A stretch of 30,592 bases of DNA from Bacillota bacterium (GTDB lineage Bacteria; Eremiobacterota; SpSt-956; JAKJGF01). Shown here in pieces: positions 7,837 through 14,740 of the stretch. How positions within the stretch are numbered: the stretch's first letter is position 1; every line of letters begins with the position of its first letter. Position numbers and translations under genes: made by a program. The notes below the pieces were generated by a model. It was not told the DNA's origin. It searched no databases and worked only from the letters and a program-made list of their open reading frames with translations. The stretch lies in assembly GCA_029555925.1 (NCBI GenBank), contig JAKPQU010000201.1, positions 1 to 30,592 on the forward strand, read 5' to 3'.

Positions 7837-7872
7837 TACATTTTACTGCAAAAAAATAATATTGTTACAAGC

Positions 7873-8094
7873 AGACTCAGTACCGCTACAGGTAAATTAG
7901 TAACCATTTATCAGCTTCTGCCTGACAGGCTCTGGAGAAGAAAAATAATTTGCCTTATTTAAGTTGTTTTACAGACAATAAATTAGCCCTTATTTAATTT
8001 TTAATTCTATATAAAAAACTAATTTTTTTTCTCCAGAGCCCGCCAGGCAGAAGCTTATTACGGATACCATTTTACCTGTTACGGTACTCAGTCT
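7873..8094. mobile_element. 222-bp element with about 66-bp terminal inverted repeats
   Basis: The left arm (7873-7939) and the reverse complement of the right arm (8029-8094) agree over most of their length; both start AGACT-AGTACCG and share ACAGGTAAA, GCTTCTGCCTG and GGCTCTGGAGAA. The AT-rich centre of about 90 bp has no open frame. This is MITE-like, or alternatively a very large hairpin terminator. The right end overlaps the TAG stop codon (8093-8095) of the MBL gene. Together with the leader described above it accounts for the 400-bp gap between the ABC operon and the MBL gene. Confidence 0.75.
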
Positions 8095-9040
8095 AAACTT
8101 CTACCTCCAGGTAATCGGCACATGAAAATATTTCAAGTCCTTCCTGTGAAGCAGCCCTTTTTGCTTCATCAAGGATGGCATCAATCTGTTTATCTGTTGA
8201 AACAGGATCATGATGGGTAAGACCCAGTTTTTTTACCATTAGGGTTTCTGCAACATGGACACAGTAATCAGGCGTACCATGACCATAACCTGCAGTCATT
8301 TTATCGTATTTCTCCCTGGAGTACTGGGCATCCATAACGAGTAAATCCGCACCACCTACATGTTCTTTAAGGGCAGTTGGTATACCGTCTTCATTCTCAT
8401 GATCCGTTAAAAAAACAAATGTTTTACCTGAAGGCTTTTCTTCAAATCTATATGAAACAGTCTGTTCCGGGTGGCGAGATTTATGCATGGTAATAACCAG
8501 GCATTCTTCGAGAGGATATTTTCCTTTACCGAGAGGAATAAAACCTGTTGTATCTACAAGTTTTTCAAATTCATCGACATTAATAATCTTATATCCCTTA
8601 TGATGAAAAACTATTACCAGGGTTCTCGGAAATTCAAGATCTTTACAGGTTATATGACTGCTTACTTCTTTATAATGTATTGGGAAATAAGGAGGTCTCA
8701 TAAGATCTTCCAGCATTTTTCTGGGGCCAGTTCCTCCGTCAACAGGGCCAAATAATTTCAAATTTACACGCTTCATAAAAAGAATAGGCGAAAGAAAAAG
8801 ACCCTGAGTATGATCATGGTGGTAATGGGTAAACATAATTACAACCTCTTTTGTTCCGCCATGGCGAAGGATATCGTAACTCATAGGAACAAATCCTGTT
8901 CCACCGTCAATAGCAAGAACGAGATCTTTCGGTAAACATTCAGAATCAATCCTTAAACAGGTTGTATTACCGCCATATTTGACACTTTCAGGATTGGATA
9001 TAGCCACGGAACCTCTTGTTCCATAAAACTTAATCTTCAT
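8093..9040 (-). CDS. MBL-fold metallo-hydrolase
   Basis: A 315-aa metallo-beta-lactamase-fold hydrolase, probably cytoplasmic because it lacks a signal peptide. It begins with the family strand KFYGTRGSV and carries the first zinc site THYHHDH (residues 71-77), H190, D213 in LTDHE, D237 in MDAQY, GHGT (253-256) and H276-H277. This arrangement resembles RNase Z / PhnP-like cyclic phosphodiesterases (COG1235), where the active site cleaves a phosphodiester. The substrate cannot be named. The ATG is preceded by GAAGGA. The stop codon lies inside the end of an inverted-repeat element. The 9-bp direct repeat TTGACCAGC x2 lies about 29-46 bases upstream of the start. Confidence 0.88.
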   Translation of the reverse strand: MKIKFYGTRGSVAISNPESVKYGGNTTCLRIDSECLPKDLVLAIDGGTGFVPMSYDILRHGGTKEVVIMFTHYHHDHTQGLFLSPILFMKRVNLKLFGPVDGGTGPRKMLEDLMRPPYFPIHYKEVSSHITCKDLEFPRTLVIVFHHKGYKIINVDEFEKLVDTTGFIPLGKGKYPLEECLVITMHKSRHPEQTVSYRFEEKPSGKTFVFLTDHENEDGIPTALKEHVGGADLLVMDAQYSREKYDKMTAGYGHGTPDYCVHVAETLMVKKLGLTHHDPVSTDKQIDAILDEAKRAASQEGLEIFSCADYLEVEV

Positions 9041-9068
9041 AAACCAGTCCTTCTTTCATAAAATAAAA

Positions 9069-9086
9069 TTGACCAGCTTGACCAGC
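9069..9086. repeat. 9-bp direct repeat upstream of MBL gene
   Basis: TTGACCAGC occurs twice without a gap (9069-9077, 9078-9086). It lies within the 5' leader or promoter of the MBL gene and might be a protein-binding site; nothing else supports this. Confidence 0.5.
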
Positions 9087-9148
9087 CAAATACTAAATAT
9101 CTTCTATTTCTTCTCTTCCTCTAACATACCTTCCCTTACATAAATATT

Positions 9149-9294
9149 TATAGTGTATTTCATAACTTATTAGAATTTAAGTCGTCGTGACGCGTAAAGC
9201 GTAACGCGTGACAGGTTTAAGCCCTGCCGCATCACGCATTACGCTTTACACATTACGAGGTCATTATTTATAGATAGTTATGAAACTAAATATA
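9149..9294. mobile_element. Hairpin MITE-like element, copy 1
   Basis: This 146-bp element begins TATAGTGTATTTCATAACTT and ends with the inverse, AGTTATGAAACTAAATATA. Its interior is a second, nearly full-length palindrome: GACGCGTAAAGCGTAACGCG pairs with CACGCATTACGCTTTACAC. It contains no open frame. Copies 2 and 3 share the ends and the conserved ACGAGGTCATTAT segment. Movement by a transposase elsewhere in the genome is inferred. Confidence 0.85.
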
Positions 9295-9376
9295 ACTACA
9301 TCATATTTACAGTTTATATCGTGATGCGTCACGAGAGCAGTTTATTTATGCTCACCTCAGTAATTCTATTATCATA

Positions 9377-9514
9377 TATAGTGTATTTCATAACTTATTA
9401 GAATTTAAGTCGTCGTGACGCGTAACGCGTGACGCGTGACGGGTTTAATCCCTGCGCATCACGCATTACGCATTACGAGGTCATTATTTATGGATAGTTA
9501 TGAAACTAACTATA
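9377..9514. mobile_element. Hairpin MITE-like element, copy 2
   Basis: This 138-bp copy has the same terminal inverted repeats as copy 1 (16 of the first 20 bases match between its own two ends) and the same orientation. It is separated from copy 1 by 82 bp, which include a CGTGATGCGTCACG palindrome (about 9321-9334). The sigma-54-type promoter of the next gene starts 15 bp after its right end. Confidence 0.88.
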
Positions 9515-9528
9515 AATCCATGAAATCC

Positions 9529-9544
9529 CGGCACAATTTTTGCA
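9529..9544 (+). promoter_or_regulatory. Sigma-54 (-24/-12) promoter candidate
   Basis: The sequence CGGCACAATTTTTGCA matches the consensus TGGCAC-N5-TTGCA at all positions but the first. The invariant GG (9530-9531) and GC (9542-9543) are exactly 12 bases apart. Transcription would start near 9555, about 75 bases before the gene at 9630. An enhancer-binding activator would normally bind about 100 bp upstream, where MITE copy 2 now lies. Confidence 0.7.
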
Positions 9545-9629
9545 ATAAATTTTATTATGCAGGAAAGAAAAGGGGGGATGAAGAATAAATTTCCTTAAGA
9601 TATATTTTAAATATAGAAAGGGGATTATT

Positions 9630-10259
9630 ATGAAGAAATTTTATTATGTAAGTTTTTGTATTATGCTTATTGCCGTTTTATTTGTTCAGGTTCCTTCCTA
9701 TTCTGCTTCCCAGGAAGCAAATGTATATGTAAACAAAGAACTTGTTACAACAGTTCCCGTAATCTACAAGGCCAATCAATATTATGCCCCTCTGTCCATA
9801 CTTGAAGATGCCTTTTATATGGCAGTTTCTTACGACCCTTCCTTTCAACTGGCTGCTATTGAAGACACAGTCGAACAGGGAGATACTCAATATTCCTTAA
9901 ATCATTACTGGTATGCAGTTCAGGTTGGAAATAACCTTCTTGTAAAAAACAGTCCGAAACAGGAAAAACTTAAAGTTACAACGCTGAAAGCAACTCAGAC
10001 ACCAATACTGATGAAGGGACAGGTATATGTCCCGATAAGCTTCTTCGGAGTTGTTGTGGCCCAGGCAACCTACGAGAATGGAGACATAGTATTTGATGTT
10101 CCTGAACGTACTATGGATGAAAGAGAATACAGACAGCAAAATACCATAGCGACGGGGAAACAGTTTTCTGTCACCCCGGAAATGGCTTTAAAACTGGCAG
10201 GTTCTCTTCTTAGAGGCAGTGACGGAACAATCAAAATACCTATCCCTCAGATAGAGTAA
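9630..10259 (+). CDS. Secreted copper-amine-oxidase-N-like domain protein
   Basis: A 209-aa exported protein. Residues 1-26 are a signal peptide ending near SYSAS. The mature part resembles a pair of the small beta-rich modules named after the copper amine oxidase N-terminal domain (PF07833). They run from VYVNKELVTTVPVIYKANQYYAPLS to VSYD, then from PILMKGQVYVPISFF to DIVFDV. In other bacteria these modules are stalk or cell-wall-associated units, not oxidases, and no copper site is seen. The C-terminal 45 residues are polar. The ATG has GAAAGGGG (9616-9623) in good position. The promoter appears sigma-54 dependent, so the gene is probably expressed under a specific signal. A strong hairpin at 10296-10319 ends the unit. 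Confidence 0.72.
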   Translation: MKKFYYVSFCIMLIAVLFVQVPSYSASQEANVYVNKELVTTVPVIYKANQYYAPLSILEDAFYMAVSYDPSFQLAAIEDTVEQGDTQYSLNHYWYAVQVGNNLLVKNSPKQEKLKVTTLKATQTPILMKGQVYVPISFFGVVVAQATYENGDIVFDVPERTMDEREYRQQNTIATGKQFSVTPEMALKLAGSLLRGSDGTIKIPIPQIE

Positions 10260-10295
10260 TGCCAGAATTGAAATAATAAATCACTTTTTCTTACA

Positions 10296-10329
10296 AACAG
10301 TCTACTCCAGTAGACTGTTACTTTTATAA
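10296..10329. terminator. Bidirectional hairpin terminator
   Basis: AACAGTCTAC (10296-10305) pairs perfectly with GTAGACTGTT (10310-10319) around a TCCA loop. A T-rich stretch follows on the + strand, and a run of A residues (T on the other strand) precedes it. It separates the convergent genes at 9630 and 10339 and can serve both. Confidence 0.8.
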
Positions 10330-10338
10330 CATACAGTA

Positions 10339-10845
10339 TTATTTAAAGCAAAAAGAACCGGCTATTTTCTCTGTGATTTTATCGAAGGTTGATTTCTGTG
10401 ATTTAGGATAGGTCATAATAAAGGTAATATCTATATCAATATCATCCTTTAACTGATGCTGTCTCATTGTCTTCCTGTAGAAGACCTTATCTCCGTCATA
10501 ACCGGAGAGTACAAACCAGTTTTTATCTATAACCCTGTAAAGAATCTTTTTTCCTTCTTTCTTATATTCATCGATAGTCGAGCTGTACATATGCTCAACA
10601 GATACGTCAAGGGTATTGAAAGCACCGTAAACAGTCAAAACTGATTTTTCATCAGATGAAACAAACTGTCTCCCGTCTCCATTCTGTGATTCTTCCTGCG
10701 GTAAAAGAATATCTGGATATTCTATGTCGTATCCAAAACGGACATTACTGTAAATATTCCACGTGACTTTACTATAAGAAGTGACAGAAAAAGATAATAG
10801 AATCAGGATAAAGATAAAAACTGAAAATATTTGTTTAGAAAACAT
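10339..10845 (-). CDS. Small secreted protein of unknown function
   Basis: A 168-aa protein with a signal peptide (FSVFIFILILLSFSVTSYS). The mature part has the pattern NVRFGYDIEYPDILLPQEES-NGDGRQF, which I recall from many small exported bacterial proteins of unknown function; the fold may be PsbP-like. No catalytic motif is evident. ATG at 10845 is preferred to GTG at 10854 because AAAGGGG (10855-10861) is 8-9 bases from the ATG but touches the GTG. Confidence 0.65.
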   Translation of the reverse strand: MFSKQIFSVFIFILILLSFSVTSYSKVTWNIYSNVRFGYDIEYPDILLPQEESQNGDGRQFVSSDEKSVLTVYGAFNTLDVSVEHMYSSTIDEYKKEGKKILYRVIDKNWFVLSGYDGDKVFYRKTMRQHQLKDDIDIDITFIMTYPKSQKSTFDKITEKIAGSFCFK

Positions 10846-10861
10846 AAAAAACACCCCTTTT

Positions 10862-11125
10862 ATTAATTGATTTTTTCAGGATAAAAGCTGTTAAAAGACA
10901 TGAAAAATCTTATAATATTTAAAATAACCATTATTACTATACCATAAAAACTGCAAGGAAATAAATAATATGATAAGAAAAATATTTACAAAAATTTAAC
11001 AATCTGTGATACAAATGTCAGGATAACAGGTGGAACTGCCGTAATTTTAAATTCTTATGAAATCAACCAAACAAAAGGATTAATAAAATAATTATAGAAA
11101 TTAAAAGATTATAAATTTTAAATAA
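10862..11125. other. AT-rich gap between divergent genes
   Basis: This stretch is mostly A and T and must contain the promoters of the two divergently transcribed genes. I see no convincing -35/-10 pair, no RNA gene, no inverted repeat of note and, unusually for this window, no heptamer tract. Confidence 0.5.
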
Positions 11126-11138
11126 AAGAGGTGTGTTA

Positions 11139-12170
11139 ATGATTACAAAGTCATGTATCTTAATTCTGTTATTTTTACTGGTTACAACCATCTGTTACAG
11201 CCAGGACAATGTAAATGAAAGAAAAACAACTGCCCCCCTTCTGGACAGTGAAGGCAATATTTATGTAGGATGCAGTGACGGTCTATTATATTCCCTGAAG
11301 AGTGACGGAACAAGCAGATGGACTTTTAAAAGTGATGGAGAATTATCATCGGATCTTTTTATGTTAAGTGATGGTACCATATATGTATATTCCGGCAATG
11401 ATACTCTTTATGCTTTAAACCCTGATGGTTCTCTTAAGAAGTCCTATCAAAAACTCGATTCTTTTGTTCCTCCTGCCATAGGAGATGATGGAAGTATTTA
11501 TGCCGGTGAAGAGTATCAGGTAAAGGCCTATAATAAAAACGGGGAGGAACAGTGGAGAATTGTTACAAGAAGACAGATAGTCAACGTAGTTGCTGCCGGA
11601 ACAGGAACAATCTATGCAACGGCAGGAACACAGATTACGGCAATTAATCCTGATGGTTCCACTAAATGGAGCAATTTCCTTGATAAGGAAGACGGATCTT
11701 TATATATACCGGCTGCAGATAAAAACGATAATATCTATGTATGTACATCTGGAAGCAATTTCTATGGCTTTGATAACCATGGCAATCAATTATGGAAAAA
11801 GACTTTATATCTACCTGCCAATGTTTCACCTTCCATAGGCTCTGACGGTACAGTATATATATGTGCAGAAAGTACTCTTTTTGCTTTCAACCCTGACGGT
11901 TCATTAAACTGGAACTACAGAATAAAGGGTTTCAGAAACCTGTCAGGGCCGGCACTGGCACCGGATGGAACTGTATATGTAAGTGCAGGTGATTTCTTAT
12001 ATGCCATGAAAAATGGGAAAGAGCAATGGAATTTTAATCCTGAAGACAATATCTCAAAGAAACCAGCCATAGGAAAAGATGGAACCATATATGTAAGTAC
12101 AGATAACGGCGGTCTTCTGGCACTGACGCCGGATGGAACATTAAAATGGTCTGTTGTCCTCGGAAAATAA
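11139..12170 (+). CDS. Secreted PQQ-type beta-propeller protein
   Basis: A 343-aa exported protein. A signal peptide (ILILLFLLVTTICYS) precedes about eight blades of 36-45 residues. Each blade carries a variant of GSDGTIYV-...-LYALNPDGSLKW, the tryptophan-docking repeat seen in PQQ dehydrogenases and in BamB. The enzyme residues of quinoprotein dehydrogenases are not evident, so a structural or binding role is more likely. ATG at 11139 is preferred to GTG at 11133 because AAAGAGG lies 6-7 bases upstream of the ATG. The downstream hairpin at 12177-12214 separates the gene from cytidine deaminase. Confidence 0.82.
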   Translation: MITKSCILILLFLLVTTICYSQDNVNERKTTAPLLDSEGNIYVGCSDGLLYSLKSDGTSRWTFKSDGELSSDLFMLSDGTIYVYSGNDTLYALNPDGSLKKSYQKLDSFVPPAIGDDGSIYAGEEYQVKAYNKNGEEQWRIVTRRQIVNVVAAGTGTIYATAGTQITAINPDGSTKWSNFLDKEDGSLYIPAADKNDNIYVCTSGSNFYGFDNHGNQLWKKTLYLPANVSPSIGSDGTVYICAESTLFAFNPDGSLNWNYRIKGFRNLSGPALAPDGTVYVSAGDFLYAMKNGKEQWNFNPEDNISKKPAIGKDGTIYVSTDNGGLLALTPDGTLKWSVVLGK

Positions 12171-12176
12171 TGAGTT

Positions 12177-12214
12177 ATATGCAGTGAATGGCAGTGATTT
12201 CATTCACTGCATAT
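12177..12214. terminator. 14-bp perfect stem-loop between propeller gene and cdd
   Basis: ATATGCAGTGAATG (12177-12190) pairs perfectly with CATTCACTGCATAT (12201-12214) around a 10-base loop. The hairpin follows the propeller stop codon by 6 bases and ends 6 bases before the cytidine deaminase ATG. No T-run follows on the + strand, so it may be an attenuator or processing site instead of a simple terminator. Confidence 0.6.
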
Positions 12215-12220
12215 AAAAAT

Positions 12221-12655
12221 ATGAAGCATATGATTACAAAAAAACAGGAAGATAAACTTATTAAACTGGCTATAAAGGCAAGAGAACATTCTTACTGTCC
12301 CTATTCAGGCTACAAGGTAGGTGCGTCTTTGCTTGCTTCAAGCGGAAAATATTACATGGGATGTAATATAGAAAATGCTGCCTATTCACCTACAACCCAT
12401 GCCGAGGTAAATGCCATAAATGCCGCTGTCCTGGCAGGTGAAAGACATTTTATTGCTCTGTCAGTAATAACGGAAAATGAAATGCCTCCTTTCCCATGCT
12501 GTATATGCCGCCAGTCCATTGCAGAATTTGATGACGGCACAATGAAAATTATAGCTGCAAATACCCGGGGTACAGTGAGAAGGATAACATTTTATGAACT
12601 TTATCCTGAACCATTCGGGACAAAACAACTGGGAATAGATCCGGCAAAATATTAG
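12221..12655 (+). CDS. cdd: Cytidine deaminase
   Basis: A 144-aa cytoplasmic zinc enzyme that converts cytidine or deoxycytidine to uridine or deoxyuridine in pyrimidine salvage. The substrate strand YCPYSGYKVGASLL is followed by NIENAAYSPTTHAE, where H60 is a zinc ligand and E62 the proton shuttle, and then by PCCICRQ with zinc ligands C93 and C96. Use of His in place of Cys as first zinc ligand is the less common form among short homotetrameric enzymes. The length matches the 130-145 aa of that class. An in-frame ATG at 12188 lies inside the upstream hairpin, so the start is placed at 12221; 12230 is also possible. No clear Shine-Dalgarno is seen. Confidence 0.92.
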   Translation: MKHMITKKQEDKLIKLAIKAREHSYCPYSGYKVGASLLASSGKYYMGCNIENAAYSPTTHAEVNAINAAVLAGERHFIALSVITENEMPPFPCCICRQSIAEFDDGTMKIIAANTRGTVRRITFYELYPEPFGTKQLGIDPAKY

Positions 12656-12675
12656 ACAGAGTCATGGAGGCAGAT

Positions 12676-12873
12676 ATGTGTATAAAAGCAATCATATTTG
12701 ATTTTTCAGGAACACTGGATAATCTTGATGAAGTAAGACTTTCAGCGGTAGAGAAAGCACTTGAAGAAATAAAACGAGACTTATCAGGAGAAGAAAGATT
12801 GAAAGTGTAAAAACTTATAAAGGAAGGGGGTTCTGTTACATTCTTAAGGATTATAGAATGCATCAGATATTAA
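12676..12873 (+). pseudogene. Truncated HAD-family hydrolase remnant
   Basis: GGAGG at 12666-12670 precedes ATG 12676, which opens a 44-codon frame reading MCIKAIIFDFSGTLDN, the first HAD motif (DxSGT nucleophile region). A TAA at 12808-12810 stops it. The same frame then continues with coding-like residues (KLIKEGGSVTFLRIIEC) to a second TAA at 12871-12873, two bases before the next ATG. Motifs II to IV are absent. I infer a decayed HAD gene: a large 3' part lost plus a nonsense change. A functional short peptide is possible but less likely. Confidence 0.6.
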
Positions 12874-12874
12874 T

Positions 12875-14692
12875 ATGAAAAACCCGAAAGGAATCGATCC
12901 GAACAGACTTAAAGATTTAATGCAATCAGTAGAAACTAAAAAGCGCATGGAAGAAGAAGCAATAGAAGCAAAGAAGCACGAAGAAGAAAGAAAAAAACGG
13001 GAAGAAGTAGAAAATAGAAAGAAAGAAGAAGAGGAAGCAAGATGGAAAAGCTATACTTTCTGTGCCTGGCATGCAAGTGTTAATGCAGAATATACATGTG
13101 AATCCTGTAATAAACGTTTCTGTATAAAATGCCTTGGTGAAAAAAAAGGAGACAGTGCCATCTGTAAAAGCTGCCTGAGTAATAAAAAGTATATAAATGT
13201 TTTAAAACCGGCTTCAAAACTTCATGGGGAGCCGGCAGTAAAAGATGAAACAGACATATTTATAGACTCCTTCAACAAAGAAAATGATCCGGATAAACTT
13301 ATAGAAACTATAAGATTACTCGGTACAAAAAAATCTCCTAAAGTTGTTACGGCTCTGTTAAATAAAATCGATTACAGGGATGAAAAAATAAGATGTGAAA
13401 TCATAAAATCTCTCGGCAAGACAGGCGACCCTTCGGCAGTATTGCCTCTGTGTAATCTTCTGGCAGACAATAATATTGCTGTTAAAAAAATGACCCTGTG
13501 GGCACTGGAAGCATTAAATGATGACAGGGCACTGGACCATTTAACTCAGCTCCTGAAAATAGAAAAGGATCCTTCTGTTAAAGAGCTTATAGAAGAAACA
13601 GCTAAAAGCCTTCAGAAGGTAAGAGAAGAAAAAGTCTATGAATTAATAAGAAAACTAACTACAGATGACGAAGAAGTAAGAACAGCAACAGTAGAAAAAC
13701 TTATCGGACTGGGAGAAGCATCTGTTACGCCACTTATGAAAATCCTCGGCGCCAATAATCCCAATTTAGTTCTCGCTGCCCTTGAAGTACTGGCTACAAT
13801 AGGAAATAAAAAGTCCATAGAAGGAATTATCCCTCTGTTACAAAATCCTGATGAAGCGGTAAGAGTTGCTGCAGTAGAAACACTTGGCAGGTTTAAAGAT
13901 GAAACAATTATTCCTCATATCGTTACTTTACAGGAAGACAGAAGTGAACAGGTAAGAATGGCTGTTATAATTTCATTGAGTTTCTTTACATGTGAAGCAA
14001 TAGTCAATCCTTTATTAAGTGCTCTCTTTGATGAGTCAGATAATGTGAGAAAAAAAGCGGCAGAAACAGTTGACAGCCTGGATATGCCTGAGATTGCATC
14101 TGCTATGGTTACAATCCTGGTACAGGAAAAAGATCTCAGATATATTGCATCTGAAATACTCAAAAAGAGAGGTAAATATGTCCTTTATGAAACAGGTCAG
14201 GCTCTTTATGAAAGTAATGATGCCGAGGTTCAAAAAATGTTACTCGATATACTCATGCTCTCAGGAGATAAAACGTCACTGGATGTAATAAAAGAATTCT
14301 CTGGCAGGAAAGATATAGACAAAGACATAAGGAATGCTGCAAAAGATGCATGTAATAAAATAGGGAAAAGACTCGGTCTTGGATTTATGCAGACTATAAC
14401 AGGTTTCTTTAATAAAGTAAACAAATCCTATACCGATATGCAGACAAAGGCAAGAGAAACTGTTATAAATAAAATGAAAAAAGAACCTAAAAAAGAAGTA
14501 TTACCTACCTGTTCCGTCTGCGGAAAAATAATAAGAAAACAATATCCGGAGCTCAAGGGAGAAATATTATGGGAATTAATTCATAAAAGGGACTGTGAGA
14601 AATGCGGGAAATCATTCTGTCCCAAATGTGCTCTTCAGACTCCTATGGGAGGAAATACTACGCTTATAAGCTGTCCCGAGTGCAGAAAGTGA
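12875..14692 (+). CDS. B-box / HEAT-repeat / C-terminal zinc-finger scaffold protein
   Basis: A 605-aa cytoplasmic protein. Residues 8-18 carry DPNRLKDLMQS, a motif shared with the protein at 19-546. Residues 20-58 are a charged coiled coil. A B-box-like finger uses C63, H66, C75, C78, C83, C86, C97 and C100. HEAT-type helical repeats run from about 130 to 490, with recurrent D-x-x-VR-x-AA-E-L and PLL-LL patterns. A second zinc module at the C-terminus has C546, C549, C574, C577, C582, C585, C600 and C603, again eight ligands. The composition suggests a protein-binding scaffold or ligase-like adaptor; no E2-binding or catalytic residue can be claimed. Its ATG follows the HAD remnant by one base and has only a distant AAGGA, so translation may depend on coupling. 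The stop TGA begins a heptamer tract. Confidence 0.8.
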   Translation: MKNPKGIDPNRLKDLMQSVETKKRMEEEAIEAKKHEEERKKREEVENRKKEEEEARWKSYTFCAWHASVNAEYTCESCNKRFCIKCLGEKKGDSAICKSCLSNKKYINVLKPASKLHGEPAVKDETDIFIDSFNKENDPDKLIETIRLLGTKKSPKVVTALLNKIDYRDEKIRCEIIKSLGKTGDPSAVLPLCNLLADNNIAVKKMTLWALEALNDDRALDHLTQLLKIEKDPSVKELIEETAKSLQKVREEKVYELIRKLTTDDEEVRTATVEKLIGLGEASVTPLMKILGANNPNLVLAALEVLATIGNKKSIEGIIPLLQNPDEAVRVAAVETLGRFKDETIIPHIVTLQEDRSEQVRMAVIISLSFFTCEAIVNPLLSALFDESDNVRKKAAETVDSLDMPEIASAMVTILVQEKDLRYIASEILKKRGKYVLYETGQALYESNDAEVQKMLLDILMLSGDKTSLDVIKEFSGRKDIDKDIRNAAKDACNKIGKRLGLGFMQTITGFFNKVNKSYTDMQTKARETVINKMKKEPKKEVLPTCSVCGKIIRKQYPELKGEILWELIHKRDCEKCGKSFCPKCALQTPMGGNTTLISCPECRK

Positions 14693-14740
14693 GTCGTGAA
14701 GAGTGAGTCGTGAAGAGTGAAAAGTGATGGGTGAAGAAGG
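14690..14740 (+). repeat. GTGANNN heptamer tract spanning stop and start codons
   Basis: Seven consecutive units in perfect 7-base register (GTGAGTC, GTGAAGA, GTGAGTC, GTGAAGA, GTGAAAA, GTGATGG, GTGAAGA) form the whole gap between the HEAT gene and the methyltransferase gene. The first TGA is the stop of one gene, and the GTGATGG unit contains the start of the next. Confidence 0.9.

Noticed and set aside
12808..12810. TAA read as sense codon (altered genetic code) in the HAD frame
   Set aside because: TAA ends several intact genes in this window (for example at 12170 and 10259), so it is a normal stop here.
14690..14740. Possible CRISPR array (regular short repeats)
   Set aside because: Units are 7 bases with no spacers, and no cas gene is present anywhere in the window.
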